From Promicromonospora sukumoe 327MFSha3.1 (GTDB lineage: Bacteria; Actinomycetota; Actinomycetes; Actinomycetales; Cellulomonadaceae): a stretch of 64,000 nt of DNA. The DNA lies in contig NZ_ARQM01000016.1 in NCBI RefSeq assembly GCF_000385135.1, forward strand, positions 62,001 to 126,000, written 5' to 3'. Of the stretch, positions 15,204 to 23,782 are shown piece after piece; position 1 is the stretch's first letter; each line of letters begins with the position of its first letter. Below the pieces are notes generated by a model. The model saw only the letters and a program-made list of their open reading frames with translations, searched no databases and was not told the DNA's origin. The position numbers and the translations under genes were made by a program.

Positions 15204-16081
15204 CCACCTCTGTCACCCTCATCGGCCTGGGCCCCATGGGCCAGGCCATGGTCCACGCCCTCCTCGCCGCGGGCCACCCCGTCACCGTCTGGAACCGGAC
15301 GCCGAGCCGCGCCGCCGACGTCGTCGCGGCAGGTGCCCGGCTCGCGGAGACGCCCGCCGACGCCGTCGCCGCGAGCGACCTGGTGATCCTCAGCCTCACC
15401 GACTACCAGGCGATGTACGACATCCTCGGACCCACGACGGCGGCGCTCGCGGGCCGCACGCTCGTGAACCTCAGCTCCGACTCGCCCGACCGCACCCGCG
15501 AGGGCGCGGCCTGGGCCGAGAAGCACGGCGCGCGCTTCCTGACGGGCGGCGTGATGAACCCCGCGCCGATGGTCGGCACCGACGCGGCGTACGTCTACTA
15601 CAGCGGCCCGGCCGACGCGCTGGAGGCGCACCGGGACGCGCTGGGCACGATCGGCGCGCCGCGCTACCTGGGAGAGGACGCCGGGCTCGCGCAGCTCATG
15701 TACCAGGCCAACCTCGACGTGTTCCTCACCGCGCTCGCCGGCCTGATGCACGCCACAGCGCTGCTGGAGTCGGCCGGGTTGCGGCCGACGGCGGCGCTCC
15801 CGGAGCTGATGCAGACCCTGACCGGCACCCCGGAGATGCTGGACGCGGGCGAGGACACGGCGGCGCAGCTCGAGGCGGGCGAGCACCCGGGCCACCTGAG
15901 CACGGTCACGATGATGGGCGCCACCGCCGACCACGTGGTCGCGGCCAGCGAGGCGGTGGGCGTCGACACGGGCCTCCCGGCTGCGGTCCGGGCGTACTAC
16001 ACCTGGGCCCGCGAGCACGGTCACGGCGCCGACAACTGGACCCGGATCATCGACGCGATGCGGCCTCGGGCCACCGCCTGA
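15200..16081 (+). CDS. Imine reductase-like NAD(P)-dependent oxidoreductase (Tyr type)
   Basis: The 293-aa product is a paralogue of the preceding gene, with GLGPMG at residues 9-14 and VWNRTPSRAAD. Aligning GLAQLMYQANL to GLASLFDLALL of its neighbour places Tyr168 where the first protein has Asp172. In imine reductases that position is Asp in (R)-selective and Tyr in (S)-selective enzymes, so the pair may act with opposite facial preference. Beta-hydroxyacid dehydrogenase activity is an alternative. It is the second gene of the HxlR-controlled operon. Confidence 0.88.
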   Translation: MTTSVTLIGLGPMGQAMVHALLAAGHPVTVWNRTPSRAADVVAAGARLAETPADAVAASDLVILSLTDYQAMYDILGPTTAALAGRTLVNLSSDSPDRTREGAAWAEKHGARFLTGGVMNPAPMVGTDAAYVYYSGPADALEAHRDALGTIGAPRYLGEDAGLAQLMYQANLDVFLTALAGLMHATALLESAGLRPTAALPELMQTLTGTPEMLDAGEDTAAQLEAGEHPGHLSTVTMMGATADHVVAASEAVGVDTGLPAAVRAYYTWAREHGHGADNWTRIIDAMRPRATA

Positions 16082-16109
16082 TCAGCCCCGCCTGATCAGC
16101 TCCGCCCGA

Positions 16110-17063
16110 TCAGCCCCGCCCGATCCGCCGGCGCGGGTCCAGCCCCGAGTCGGCGAGGCTCGTCACCATGCCGCCCTGGGTGAACGCCCGCTCCGCGCGC
16201 AGGTCCTGCACCACGGAGCGGAGCAGCCCGGGCACGAAGTCCCGCCCTCGGCGCACGCACCACGGCAGCCCGGCCCGCACGAGCCAGACCAGCCGCTGCC
16301 GCGCCGACGGCGGGTCGGGCGCCCCGGGCAGCCGGGCGGCGTCGGGGGCGTAGGCCGGGTCCAGCCCGGCCAGCTCGCCCGCGACGCCGACCGCCAGCCG
16401 CCGGTGCCCCGCCGGCGAGGGGTGCACCCGGTCGACGTGCCAGGCCTTCTCCCCGGCGGGCGCGATGGCCTCGACGGCGTCCACGACGACCACCCGGCCG
16501 GCCGCGGCCGGGTTCGAGCTCGGTCCGTTGCACTGAGACCGGTCGGTTGACGGACCGGTCTCGGTGCGACCGACCGAGCTCGAAGGGGCAACGGACGCCC
16601 CAGCCACCTCGTCCACCGCCGCGTTGATCGACGCGACGCGGCGGCGCATCACGCGCCGGACCAGCCGCGGCGCGAGCTCGAACAGGCCGATCACCGGCAG
16701 CCGCACCAGCACCACGTCGGTGCCCGCCCGGCACAGCTCGCCCACGCAGCGGTGCAGGTCGGCGAGCGTGAACCGGGCGTCGAAGTCGCTGCGCAGCACG
16801 TCGTTGCCGCCCACGAGCACGGTCGCGAGCCGGGGCCGCAGGGCGAGGGCGGCATCCAGCTGGGTGTCCGCGACGTCGCGGGAGCGGGCGCCGTTGGTGG
16901 CGAGGTTCGTGAACTCGTCCACGCCGAGCACGGCGGCGAGGTGCGCGGCCCAGCCGGGACCGTGCAGGGCGTCCTGGCCGACGGTGTCGCCGACGCCCAC
17001 GGTGATCGAGTCACCGAGTGCGACCAGCCGGAAGCAGTCATCGCGTCCAGCCGGCCCCGTCAT
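16110..17063 (-). CDS. SGNH/GDSL hydrolase with an in-frame palindrome insert
   Basis: The 317-aa protein carries the SGNH blocks LVALGDSITVG (Ser nucleophile), LATNGA, VGGNDVL and WHVDRVHPSPAGH (catalytic Asp/His). There is no signal peptide. Members are esterases, lipases or acyl-transfer enzymes. Between blocks, about residues 157-186 encode a Ser/Pro-rich stretch that corresponds to a 72-bp imperfect palindrome (16513-16584) and looks inserted. The start is 1 bp from the stop of the upstream glycosyltransferase gene, so it is the third gene of an operon and may act on a glycoconjugate or glycolipid. Confidence 0.86.
   Translation of the reverse strand: MTGPAGRDDCFRLVALGDSITVGVGDTVGQDALHGPGWAAHLAAVLGVDEFTNLATNGARSRDVADTQLDAALALRPRLATVLVGGNDVLRSDFDARFTLADLHRCVGELCRAGTDVVLVRLPVIGLFELAPRLVRRVMRRRVASINAAVDEVAGASVAPSSSVGRTETGPSTDRSQCNGPSSNPAAAGRVVVVDAVEAIAPAGEKAWHVDRVHPSPAGHRRLAVGVAGELAGLDPAYAPDAARLPGAPDPPSARQRLVWLVRAGLPWCVRRGRDFVPGLLRSVVQDLRAERAFTQGGMVTSLADSGLDPRRRIGRG
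16513..16584. repeat. 72-bp imperfect palindrome inside the SGNH hydrolase gene
   Basis: Arms of 32 nt (16513-16544 and 16553-16584) match in 29 of 32 positions around an 8-nt loop. The ends read TTCGAGCTCGGTC and GACCGAGCTCGAA. It keeps the reading frame open. Part of the left arm (GTCCGTTGC) can also pair with GCAACGGAC just downstream of the right arm, giving an alternative structure. Confidence 0.88.
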
Positions 17064-17064
17064 C

Positions 17065-18270
17065 TCACCGTCGCCCCGCCGTGCCGGCGTCGGCCAGGTC
17101 GAAGGCCCGGCGCGAGTGCAGGTCCATCATCGCGTCGCCGGTGGCGCTCCACGGGAAGAGCTCCGCGCGGGCGCGGGCCTCCTTGCGCCGCCGGTCCACG
17201 TCACGGTCGAGCACCTCGTGCAGGGCGAGGGCGAGGGCGGACGCTTCCGGCGGCGCGGCGGCGCCCGCGGTGCCCACCACCTCCGGCAGCGCGCTCGACG
17301 AGCTGCAGACCACCGGCGTGCCCGAGGCCAGGGCCTCCAGGGCCGCGAGGCCGAAGGTCTCGATGGGTCCGGGGGCGATGACGACGTCGGCGCAGGTCAG
17401 CAGGGTCGCGAGCCGGTCGCGGTCGGGGATGAACGAGAGGAACCGGTGCGGCAGCCCGGCCGCCTCGGCCCGCTTCCGCATCTTCGGCAGCAGCGGTCCG
17501 GCACCCGCGACGACGAGCCGCACGGGGCGGCCGTCGCGCATGAGCTGGGCGGCGGCGTCGATCGCGAGGTCGGGCCGCTTCTCGGTGGACTGGCGGCTCG
17601 CGAGCACGATGAGCGCGGTGCCGGGCGGCGCGTACTCGGCGCGCGCCGCGGCCGAGTAGCGGTCGGGCCGGAAGCGTTCCAGGTCGACGCCGAGCGGCAC
17701 CCGGTACAGGGGCGGTAGCTCGGCGCTCCGCACACGCTCGGCGAGGCGCTCCACCTCGGCCCCGGCGAAGTGGGTGGTGGCCACGAGCCGGTCGAAGCGG
17801 GTGAGCGTGGCCAGGTTGTAGCGGTCGGCCAGCGCCGGCGTCGCCGTCGCGCCGAACGAGGCCGCGTGGCCGCCCTCGGCCCCGCCGGGGATCCAGGACC
17901 GCAGCACGCCGTCGACCCGCTCGTGCAGCATCATCAGCGACGGGACGCCGGCCTCGCGCGCCCAGTCGCCCAGGCCGGCCAGCGTGGTGCGGTCGCTCAC
18001 CTCGAGCCGGTCGGGTGCGAGCGTCTCGAGCAGGCCGCGCATCTTGCCGGGCCGCACCACGGCGCGGTAGCCGCCGGAGAACGGAACGCGCGGCGCCGCC
18101 AGGCTGACCACCTTGACCCCGTCCACGGTCGTGACCCCGTCCCGCTTGTCCGGCACGACGAGCACGGGTTCGTGCCCCCGGGACAGGTACTGCCCGGCCA
18201 TGGCGTGCATCGCGGTGCGGATGCCCCCGGAACGAGGGCTGTAGAAGTTCGCGACGTGGACGATTCGCAA
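17065..18270 (-). CDS. GT4-family glycosyltransferase
   Basis: The 401-aa product has the GT-B layout: an N-terminal acceptor domain (HVANFYSPRSGGIRTAMHAM, including the SGG loop) and a C-terminal donor domain with SRQSTEKRPDLAIDA and the ExxxxxxxE-type motif in PGPIETFGLAALEALASGTP. The start is TTG at 18270, chosen because GGAGG lies about 8 nt upstream and the encoded LRIVHVANFY is the usual beginning of the family. It follows the other GT4 gene by 1 bp. It probably adds a hexose to a lipid or cell-wall acceptor at the cytoplasmic face of the membrane. Confidence 0.9.
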   Translation of the reverse strand: MRIVHVANFYSPRSGGIRTAMHAMAGQYLSRGHEPVLVVPDKRDGVTTVDGVKVVSLAAPRVPFSGGYRAVVRPGKMRGLLETLAPDRLEVSDRTTLAGLGDWAREAGVPSLMMLHERVDGVLRSWIPGGAEGGHAASFGATATPALADRYNLATLTRFDRLVATTHFAGAEVERLAERVRSAELPPLYRVPLGVDLERFRPDRYSAAARAEYAPPGTALIVLASRQSTEKRPDLAIDAAAQLMRDGRPVRLVVAGAGPLLPKMRKRAEAAGLPHRFLSFIPDRDRLATLLTCADVVIAPGPIETFGLAALEALASGTPVVCSSSSALPEVVGTAGAAAPPEASALALALHEVLDRDVDRRRKEARARAELFPWSATGDAMMDLHSRRAFDLADAGTAGRR

Positions 18271-18271
18271 G

Positions 18272-19417
18272 TTATACCTCCGCTGAGCCGGCTCTCGCGT
18301 GCACCCGGATCGCGTCGTCGTAGTGCCCCATGAGCTCGGAGCAGATGTCGTGCCACGTACGGCCCTCGGCCCGTTCGCGGGCCGCGGTACCGAAGGCCCG
18401 CCGCTTGCGCTCGTCGCCCACCAGGTCGACGACGCGGGCCCGGAGCGCCTCGTGGTCACCTGGAGGGTACAGCCAGCCGTCGTGGGAGTGCCGGACGATG
18501 TCCAGCGGGCCGCCCGCCGCGGGCGCCACGACGGGCACGCCGCTCGCGTGCGCCTCCTGCAGCGTCTGGCCGAAGGTCTCCAGCTCGCCCGGGTGCACGA
18601 ACACGTCGAGGCTCGCCATGGCGCGCGACAGCTCGGCGCCGCGCAGCAGCCCGGTGAAGTGGGCGGCGGGGAGGGTGTGGCGCAGCTCGTCCCGCTCGGG
18701 GCCGTCGCCCACGATCACGAGGCGGACGTTCGGCAGGTCCTGCACCACGCGCAGCGCCTCGACCTGCTTCTCGGCGGCCAGCCGGCCCACGTAGCCCACG
18801 AGGATCTCGCGCCCTGCGCCGACCTTGCGCCGCCAGGCCTCGTCGCGGAACTGCGGGTGGAACGCCCGCGTGTCCACGCCCCGGCCCCAGAGCCGCAGGT
18901 TGGGGATGCCGTGGTTCTCCAGCTGCCGCATGGTCGCGGTGGACGGGGCGAGCGTCATCGTCGCGCGCTCGTGGATGTCCTTGACCCGCTTCCACAGCAG
19001 GGGCTCGAAGTGGCCCAGGCCGTACCGCGCCGCGTAGCCCGGCACCTCGGTCTGGTAGACCGCGACGCTCGGCAGGCCCAGCCGCTCAGCCGCGAGGATG
19101 CCGCGCCAGCCGAGGATGAAGGGCGACGCCAGGTGGACGACGTCGGGCGCGAACGTGGCCAGCGTGCGCTCGGTGCGCCACTTCTTGCCGACCACGAGCC
19201 GGACGTCCGGGTACCCGGGGAAACCGATGGAGCCGAGCTCGACGACGGGGGCGCCGCTCACGAAGGGCGGCACGTGACCGATCGACGCGTCGGCGTCGGG
19301 CGCGAGGACCATGGCCTGGTCCCCCCGCTCGTGGAGGTGCTCGAGGACCCGCAGGACGGAGTTGGTGACCCCGTTCACCTGCGGGAGGAAACTCTCCGCA
19401 ACGATGGCTACTCGCAC
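18272..19417 (-). CDS. GT4-family glycosyltransferase, MgtA-like
   Basis: The 381-aa protein starts MRVAIVAESFLPQVNGVTNS, the hallmark of the actinobacterial MgtA/PimB-like mannosyltransferase group. The donor-site motif is in HPGELETFGQTLQEAHASGVPVV. Homologues use GDP-mannose on glycolipids such as glucuronosyl-diacylglycerol or mannosides. It is the first gene of a tight operon with a second GT4 and an SGNH hydrolase. The specific acceptor is inference. Confidence 0.9.
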   Translation of the reverse strand: MRVAIVAESFLPQVNGVTNSVLRVLEHLHERGDQAMVLAPDADASIGHVPPFVSGAPVVELGSIGFPGYPDVRLVVGKKWRTERTLATFAPDVVHLASPFILGWRGILAAERLGLPSVAVYQTEVPGYAARYGLGHFEPLLWKRVKDIHERATMTLAPSTATMRQLENHGIPNLRLWGRGVDTRAFHPQFRDEAWRRKVGAGREILVGYVGRLAAEKQVEALRVVQDLPNVRLVIVGDGPERDELRHTLPAAHFTGLLRGAELSRAMASLDVFVHPGELETFGQTLQEAHASGVPVVAPAAGGPLDIVRHSHDGWLYPPGDHEALRARVVDLVGDERKRRAFGTAARERAEGRTWHDICSELMGHYDDAIRVHARAGSAEV

Positions 19418-19577
19418 GCTACGAACCTGCCGGTCGTCGATGTCCGGACGAAGTCTTCTGTACGGCGAGTCGGGGAACGGGTGGCGTCGAGACGGTTACC
19501 GCTACACACGAGATCACAATCCCGACCGTAGCGGAGCCGCCGTGCCCCTGGCATGGGGAACACCCCTGAAGTGACCC

Positions 19578-20888
19578 TCAACTCGTCAAGGTCGGCACCT
19601 TGCGGGCAAAGGCGAGCTGGGAGAGCCGGACGAGCGCGCCGACCAGGAGCGCCACGAGCAGCGCGTTGCGCAGGGCGCCGACGCTCGTGGCGAACCACCA
19701 GCCGCCCAGGAACTCGCCGTAGCGCAGCGGGTAGAGCTCCATGGTCAGGCGGGCCACGATCAGCGTGCCGACGGCGGGCACGAACCACGTGCGCTTCGTG
19801 CCCTGGCTGCGGCTGCCGAGCGCGATGGCGGCCGCGACCGGCGGGCCGATCCACGCGATGAACTGCGGCGAGCCCACCTTGTTGAAGACGATCAGGGCCA
19901 GCAGCTCGGCGGCCGCGCCGACCAGCAGGATGTCGCCCACGCGCTCGGGGCGGCGGCGGGCCGCCCACCAGATCAGCGCGGCGATCAGGAGCGCGGCGAG
20001 GGGCAGGGCCACGTCGAGCACCTGCGCGGTGATGTCGGCGCCGTCGCCGAGCACCTCGTAGGTGTAGATGACGTCGTCGTACTCGACCTTGATCGAGGGG
20101 TCCCAGATCCGGGCCACCGTGAACGGCGTCGCGGCGACCGCCTCGACCTGGAGCTGCCGGTCGCCCTGCTCGCCGAACACGTCCAGCACGTTGGCCTGCC
20201 CGCCGCCCGCGAAGGCGAGACCGACGACGACGGCGCACACCGCCGCGCCCGGCAGCACCACGTTCCGCACGAACGCCCTGAGGTTCGACGCCGTGGCGGC
20301 CAGCGCCAGGGCCACCGCGCCCGGCGCGATCTTGATCCAGGCGCCCACGGTCGCCAGCGCCATCGCGAGGGCCGGCCGTGGGACCGCGATCAGCAGCGCC
20401 ACGAGGATGATCGGCGCGAGCAGGCCGTCGAGCCGCCCGATCCAGATGGGTCCGAGCATGACGAGGAAGAACAGCCAGTACCAGGAGGCGGCGCGGCCGT
20501 GCGGCTTGGCCCGGCCGAGCAGGGCGACGGCGCCGGCGTTGGCGGCGGTCACGATGCCCATCCACCACCAGTCGTAGCCGACGGTGGTCTGGGTGAACAG
20601 CGCGGGGATCGTCATCGGCCCCAGCGCGCCCAGCGGGTAGACCCAGGCGTAGTCGAGCACGGGCCACGAGCCCGTGTTCATGCCGTTGCGAACCCACCAC
20701 TCGTACAGGTTCACGTCCCCGAGGATCTGCCCCCCGAAGACCCAGGCCTGAAAGATGATCCAGGCGTGGGCCAGCACGAAGCCGACCCACAGGGCCGGCC
20801 AGGAGGAGAACACACGGGTGGCGGACCGCAGGAGGTCCACGGCCTTGGGCGTTGTCGACAGGTCTGACGGGCTCGGCACGGGCCACAT
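19578..20888 (-). CDS. GT87/DUF2029-like membrane glycosyltransferase
   Basis: The 436-aa protein is highly hydrophobic with about ten membrane helices and a large loop after the first one (WVFGGQILGDVNLYEWWVRN) containing acidic residues typical of polyprenyl-phosphate-sugar-using GT-C enzymes. Sections WYWLFFLVMLGPIWIGRLDG and KVGSPQFIAWIGPP match the GT87 pattern. It probably mannosylates or arabinosylates a lipid or polymer on the outer face. It is upstream of, and on the same strand as, the GT4 operon, with a 160-bp gap in which I see no clear element. Confidence 0.82.
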   Translation of the reverse strand: MWPVPSPSDLSTTPKAVDLLRSATRVFSSWPALWVGFVLAHAWIIFQAWVFGGQILGDVNLYEWWVRNGMNTGSWPVLDYAWVYPLGALGPMTIPALFTQTTVGYDWWWMGIVTAANAGAVALLGRAKPHGRAASWYWLFFLVMLGPIWIGRLDGLLAPIILVALLIAVPRPALAMALATVGAWIKIAPGAVALALAATASNLRAFVRNVVLPGAAVCAVVVGLAFAGGGQANVLDVFGEQGDRQLQVEAVAATPFTVARIWDPSIKVEYDDVIYTYEVLGDGADITAQVLDVALPLAALLIAALIWWAARRRPERVGDILLVGAAAELLALIVFNKVGSPQFIAWIGPPVAAAIALGSRSQGTKRTWFVPAVGTLIVARLTMELYPLRYGEFLGGWWFATSVGALRNALLVALLVGALVRLSQLAFARKVPTLTS

Positions 20889-20958
20889 CCTTGCACTGAT
20901 CGGCGGCCGGGTCGGCGATCGGTCGATACGGGTACAAGTTCGGCCATTCGCGAGTTAG

Positions 20959-20976
20959 AGTTCGGGTACCCGAACT
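20959..20976. promoter_or_regulatory. Palindromic operator before the Nramp gene
   Basis: AGTTCGGGTACCCGAACT is a perfect 18-bp palindrome 13 bp upstream of the Nramp ATG, in the gap between the Nramp and GT87 genes. Position and symmetry suggest a repressor site, for example a DtxR/MntR-type metal regulator; the regulator itself is not in this window. Confidence 0.75.
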
Positions 20977-20989
20977 TTCTGGAGACCCG

Positions 20990-22219
20990 ATGACTCGCAC
21001 CGCCGCTGGGCCACGCACCGGCCGCGCCCGCCTCTTCGTCCTGCTCGGACCCGCTTTCGTGGCGGCCATCGCCTACGTGGACCCCGGCAACGTGGCCGCC
21101 AACCTCACCGCGGGAGCCCGGTTCGGGTACCTGCTGGTCTGGGTGCTCGTGGCGGCCAACGCGATGGCGGTGCTGGTGCAGTACCTGTCGGCCAAGCTCG
21201 GCGTGGTGACCGGCCGGTCGCTGCCCGAGGTGCTGGGGGAGCGGCTGCCCCGCCGCGCCCGGCTCGCCTACTGGATGCAGGCCGAGGTGGTCGCCGCCGC
21301 GACCGACCTCGCCGAGGTGATCGGCGGCGCCATCGCCCTGAACCTGCTGTTCGGCGTGCCGCTCGTGCTGGGCGGCATCATCACCGGGGTGGTGTCCCTG
21401 CTGGTGCTGGGCGTGCAGCAGCGGCGCGGCCAGCGGGCGTTCGAGGGGGTCGTCACCTCGATGCTCGCCGTGCTCACGGTCGGCTTCTGCGCCGGGCTGT
21501 TCTTCTCCCCGCCCGACCCGGCCGCGATGCTGGCCGGCCTCGTGCCCCGGCTGGAGGGCGCGGACTCCGTGCTGCTCGCGGCCTCGATGCTCGGTGCCAC
21601 GGTGATGCCGCACGCGATCTACCTGCACTCCTCGCTCGCCCGCGACCACCTGCACGCGCCGTCGACGTCGGTGCCGCGCATCCTGCGCGCCACGCGGGTG
21701 GACGTGGTCCTCGCGCTGATCCTGGCCGGGAGCGTGAACATCGCGATGCTGCTGCTGGCCGCCGCGAACCTCGCCGGCCGGGAGGGCACGGACACCATCG
21801 AGGGCGCGCACGCCGCCATCGCCGGCACGCTCGGGCCGGTCGTGGGCGTGCTGTTCGCGGTCGGGCTGCTGGCATCGGGGCTCGCGTCCACGTCGGTCGG
21901 GGCCTACGCGGGGGCCGAGATCATGTCTGGCCTGCTGAAGGTGCGCGTGTCGCTGCTGACCCGGCGCGTGGTCACGCTGCTGCCCGCGATCCTGCTGCTC
22001 ATGACCGGGATCTCGCCCACCTGGCTGCTGGTGGTGAGCCAGGTGGTGCTCAGCTTCGGCATCCCGTTCGCGATGATCCCGCTGGTGAAGCTCACCCGGG
22101 ACCGCGAGCTGCTCGGCGAGCACCGCAACGCCCTGACCACCCAGGTGCTGGCCTGGGTGGTCGCGGGCGTCATCGTGGCGCTGAACGTCACGCTGCTCTG
22201 GCTGACGTTCACCGGCTGA
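20990..22219 (+). CDS. mntH: Nramp-family divalent metal transporter
   Basis: The 409-aa protein has about eleven membrane helices. The metal-binding motif DPGN in helix 1 (AYVDPGNVAANLTAGARFGY) and the second-site motif MPHAIYLHSSL in helix 6 identify an Nramp proton-coupled Mn2+/Fe2+ importer. An 18-bp palindrome sits directly upstream. The 3' end overlaps the convergent DUF4097 gene by 11 bp. Confidence 0.95.
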   Translation: MTRTAAGPRTGRARLFVLLGPAFVAAIAYVDPGNVAANLTAGARFGYLLVWVLVAANAMAVLVQYLSAKLGVVTGRSLPEVLGERLPRRARLAYWMQAEVVAAATDLAEVIGGAIALNLLFGVPLVLGGIITGVVSLLVLGVQQRRGQRAFEGVVTSMLAVLTVGFCAGLFFSPPDPAAMLAGLVPRLEGADSVLLAASMLGATVMPHAIYLHSSLARDHLHAPSTSVPRILRATRVDVVLALILAGSVNIAMLLLAAANLAGREGTDTIEGAHAAIAGTLGPVVGVLFAVGLLASGLASTSVGAYAGAEIMSGLLKVRVSLLTRRVVTLLPAILLLMTGISPTWLLVVSQVVLSFGIPFAMIPLVKLTRDRELLGEHRNALTTQVLAWVVAGVIVALNVTLLWLTFTG

Positions 22220-23123
22220 GGTAGGCGACGTCCCCGTTCGAGGTGCGCATCTCGACGGTGCGCTCGGCGTCCGGGTCGGTGCGCCCCTCGATGACCTCGT
22301 CGCCGTTCGACGTCTGGATCGTCAGGGCCACCGGCTCGTCGTCGCCGTACACCGTGATGTCGCCGTTGCTGGTCTCGGCGAAGACGTCGCCACCGACCGC
22401 CGAGATCTCCACGGAGCCGTTGCTGGTGTGCGCCGACGCGTCGCCCGAGACCGCCTCGAGCGTGATCCGCCCGTTGTTGGTGTCACTGGTGACGCTGCCG
22501 TCCACCTCGCCCACGGAGACCTCGCCGTTGGAGGTCGAGACCTCCACGTCGGAGCCGGCGTTCGCGACGGTGACGTCGCCGTTGCTCGACCGGGCCGAGA
22601 ACGCGCCGCCGACGTCGGTGGCCTCGACCCGGCCGTTGTCCGTCCGGATGTCGATCTCACCGGCCACGCCGCTCGCCACGACGTCGCCGTTCTCGGCGCG
22701 CACCACCACCTCCGTGTCGGCGGGGAGCGTCACGTCGAGCTCGCCCGAGCAGCGGGGCAGGAAGGCCGACCAGCCGCAGCGGTGCGTGATCTCGAGCCGG
22801 TTCGCCGACTCGTCCGCGGAGTACCGGGGGTGGCGGATGCCGCTGTGCGCGACGGCGTCCACCTCGACGTCGCCCTCGGTGGCCGTGACGGTGACGTCGC
22901 CGTCGGTCACCAGCTCCACCGTGTCCACGGCGTCGTAGGACCTGTGGGTGGTGGTCGTCTCGGACACCATCAGGTCCACCAGGAACAGCGCGCCGAAGCC
23001 CACGACGACGACGCCGAGCACCACGCCGAGCGTCGTCAGCACGCGGGCGGTCGCGCCGCGCTGCGGGGGTCCGGGCGCGTACCCGGCGTCCTGGGGGTAG
23101 CTGTCGGGAACTGGCTGGGTCAT
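22209..23123 (-). CDS. DUF4097 beta-repeat membrane-anchored protein
   Basis: The 304-aa protein has one N-terminal membrane helix (about residues 25-50, ARVLTTLGVVLGVVVVGFGA) and an extracytoplasmic beta-helix-like domain built of repeats with TSNGDV, SSNGDVTV or TDNGRVEA motifs, as in DUF4097. Family members are often found beside two-component systems and envelope-stress genes. Its ATG overlaps the stop of the response-regulator gene (TGATG), so it is the last gene of the kinase-regulator operon and may be a sensor partner or target. Confidence 0.88.
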   Translation of the reverse strand: MTQPVPDSYPQDAGYAPGPPQRGATARVLTTLGVVLGVVVVGFGALFLVDLMVSETTTTHRSYDAVDTVELVTDGDVTVTATEGDVEVDAVAHSGIRHPRYSADESANRLEITHRCGWSAFLPRCSGELDVTLPADTEVVVRAENGDVVASGVAGEIDIRTDNGRVEATDVGGAFSARSSNGDVTVANAGSDVEVSTSNGEVSVGEVDGSVTSDTNNGRITLEAVSGDASAHTSNGSVEISAVGGDVFAETSNGDITVYGDDEPVALTIQTSNGDEVIEGRTDPDAERTVEMRTSNGDVAYLSR

Positions 23124-23782
23124 CAGCGGGATCCGTTCTGGTCGAGCCAGCGCAGCACGGCGAGCACCCGGCGGTGGTCGTCGGCGGCCGGCGGGAGGCC
23201 GAGCTTGGTCAGGATGTTGGTGACGTGCTTCTCCACGGCGGCCAGCCCCACGACGAGGCGGTCCGCGATGGCGGCGTTGGAGCGGCCCTCGGCCATCAGC
23301 GCGAGCACCTCGCGCTCGCGGCGGGTCAGGACGTCGAGGTCGGAGCCGGGGTGGCGCGCGATGATCTGCGTGACGACCTCGGGGTCCACGACCGTGCCGC
23401 CCCCGGACACCCGGGCGACGGCGTCGAGGAACTCGTCGACATCGGCCACGCGGTCCTTGAGCACGTAGCCCAGGCCGCGCGCGCCCCGCGCGAACAGCTC
23501 GCTCGCGTAGCTCTGCTCCACGTACTGCGAGAGCACCAGGACGGGCAGCCGGGGGTGCAGGCTGCGCAGGTGCACCGCGGCGCGCAGCCCCTCGTCGGTG
23601 TGCGACGGCGGCATGCGCACGTCGGTGACCAGCAGGTCGGGCAGCTCGGCGTCGGGCGTCGACAGCGCCAGGACCAGCTGGTCCGCCGTGCCGTACCCCG
23701 TCACCTCGTGCCCCTCGGCCACCAGCAGGCGGGTCAGGCCGTCCAGGAGGAGGACGGAGTCCTCCGCGATCACGATGCGCAC
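23123..23782 (-). CDS. NarL/LuxR-type response regulator
   Basis: The 219-aa protein has a receiver domain (phospho-acceptor Asp54 in LLVTDVRMP; acidic pocket AED at residues 6-8) and a C-terminal LuxR helix-turn-helix (LTRREREVLALMAEGRSNAA). The start is GTG at 23782, preceded by GGAGGT and overlapping the kinase gene by 13 bp. It should be phosphorylated by the adjacent kinase and regulate this operon or envelope genes. Confidence 0.95.
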   Translation of the reverse strand: MRIVIAEDSVLLLDGLTRLLVAEGHEVTGYGTADQLVLALSTPDAELPDLLVTDVRMPPSHTDEGLRAAVHLRSLHPRLPVLVLSQYVEQSYASELFARGARGLGYVLKDRVADVDEFLDAVARVSGGGTVVDPEVVTQIIARHPGSDLDVLTRREREVLALMAEGRSNAAIADRLVVGLAAVEKHVTNILTKLGLPPAADDHRRVLAVLRWLDQNGSR

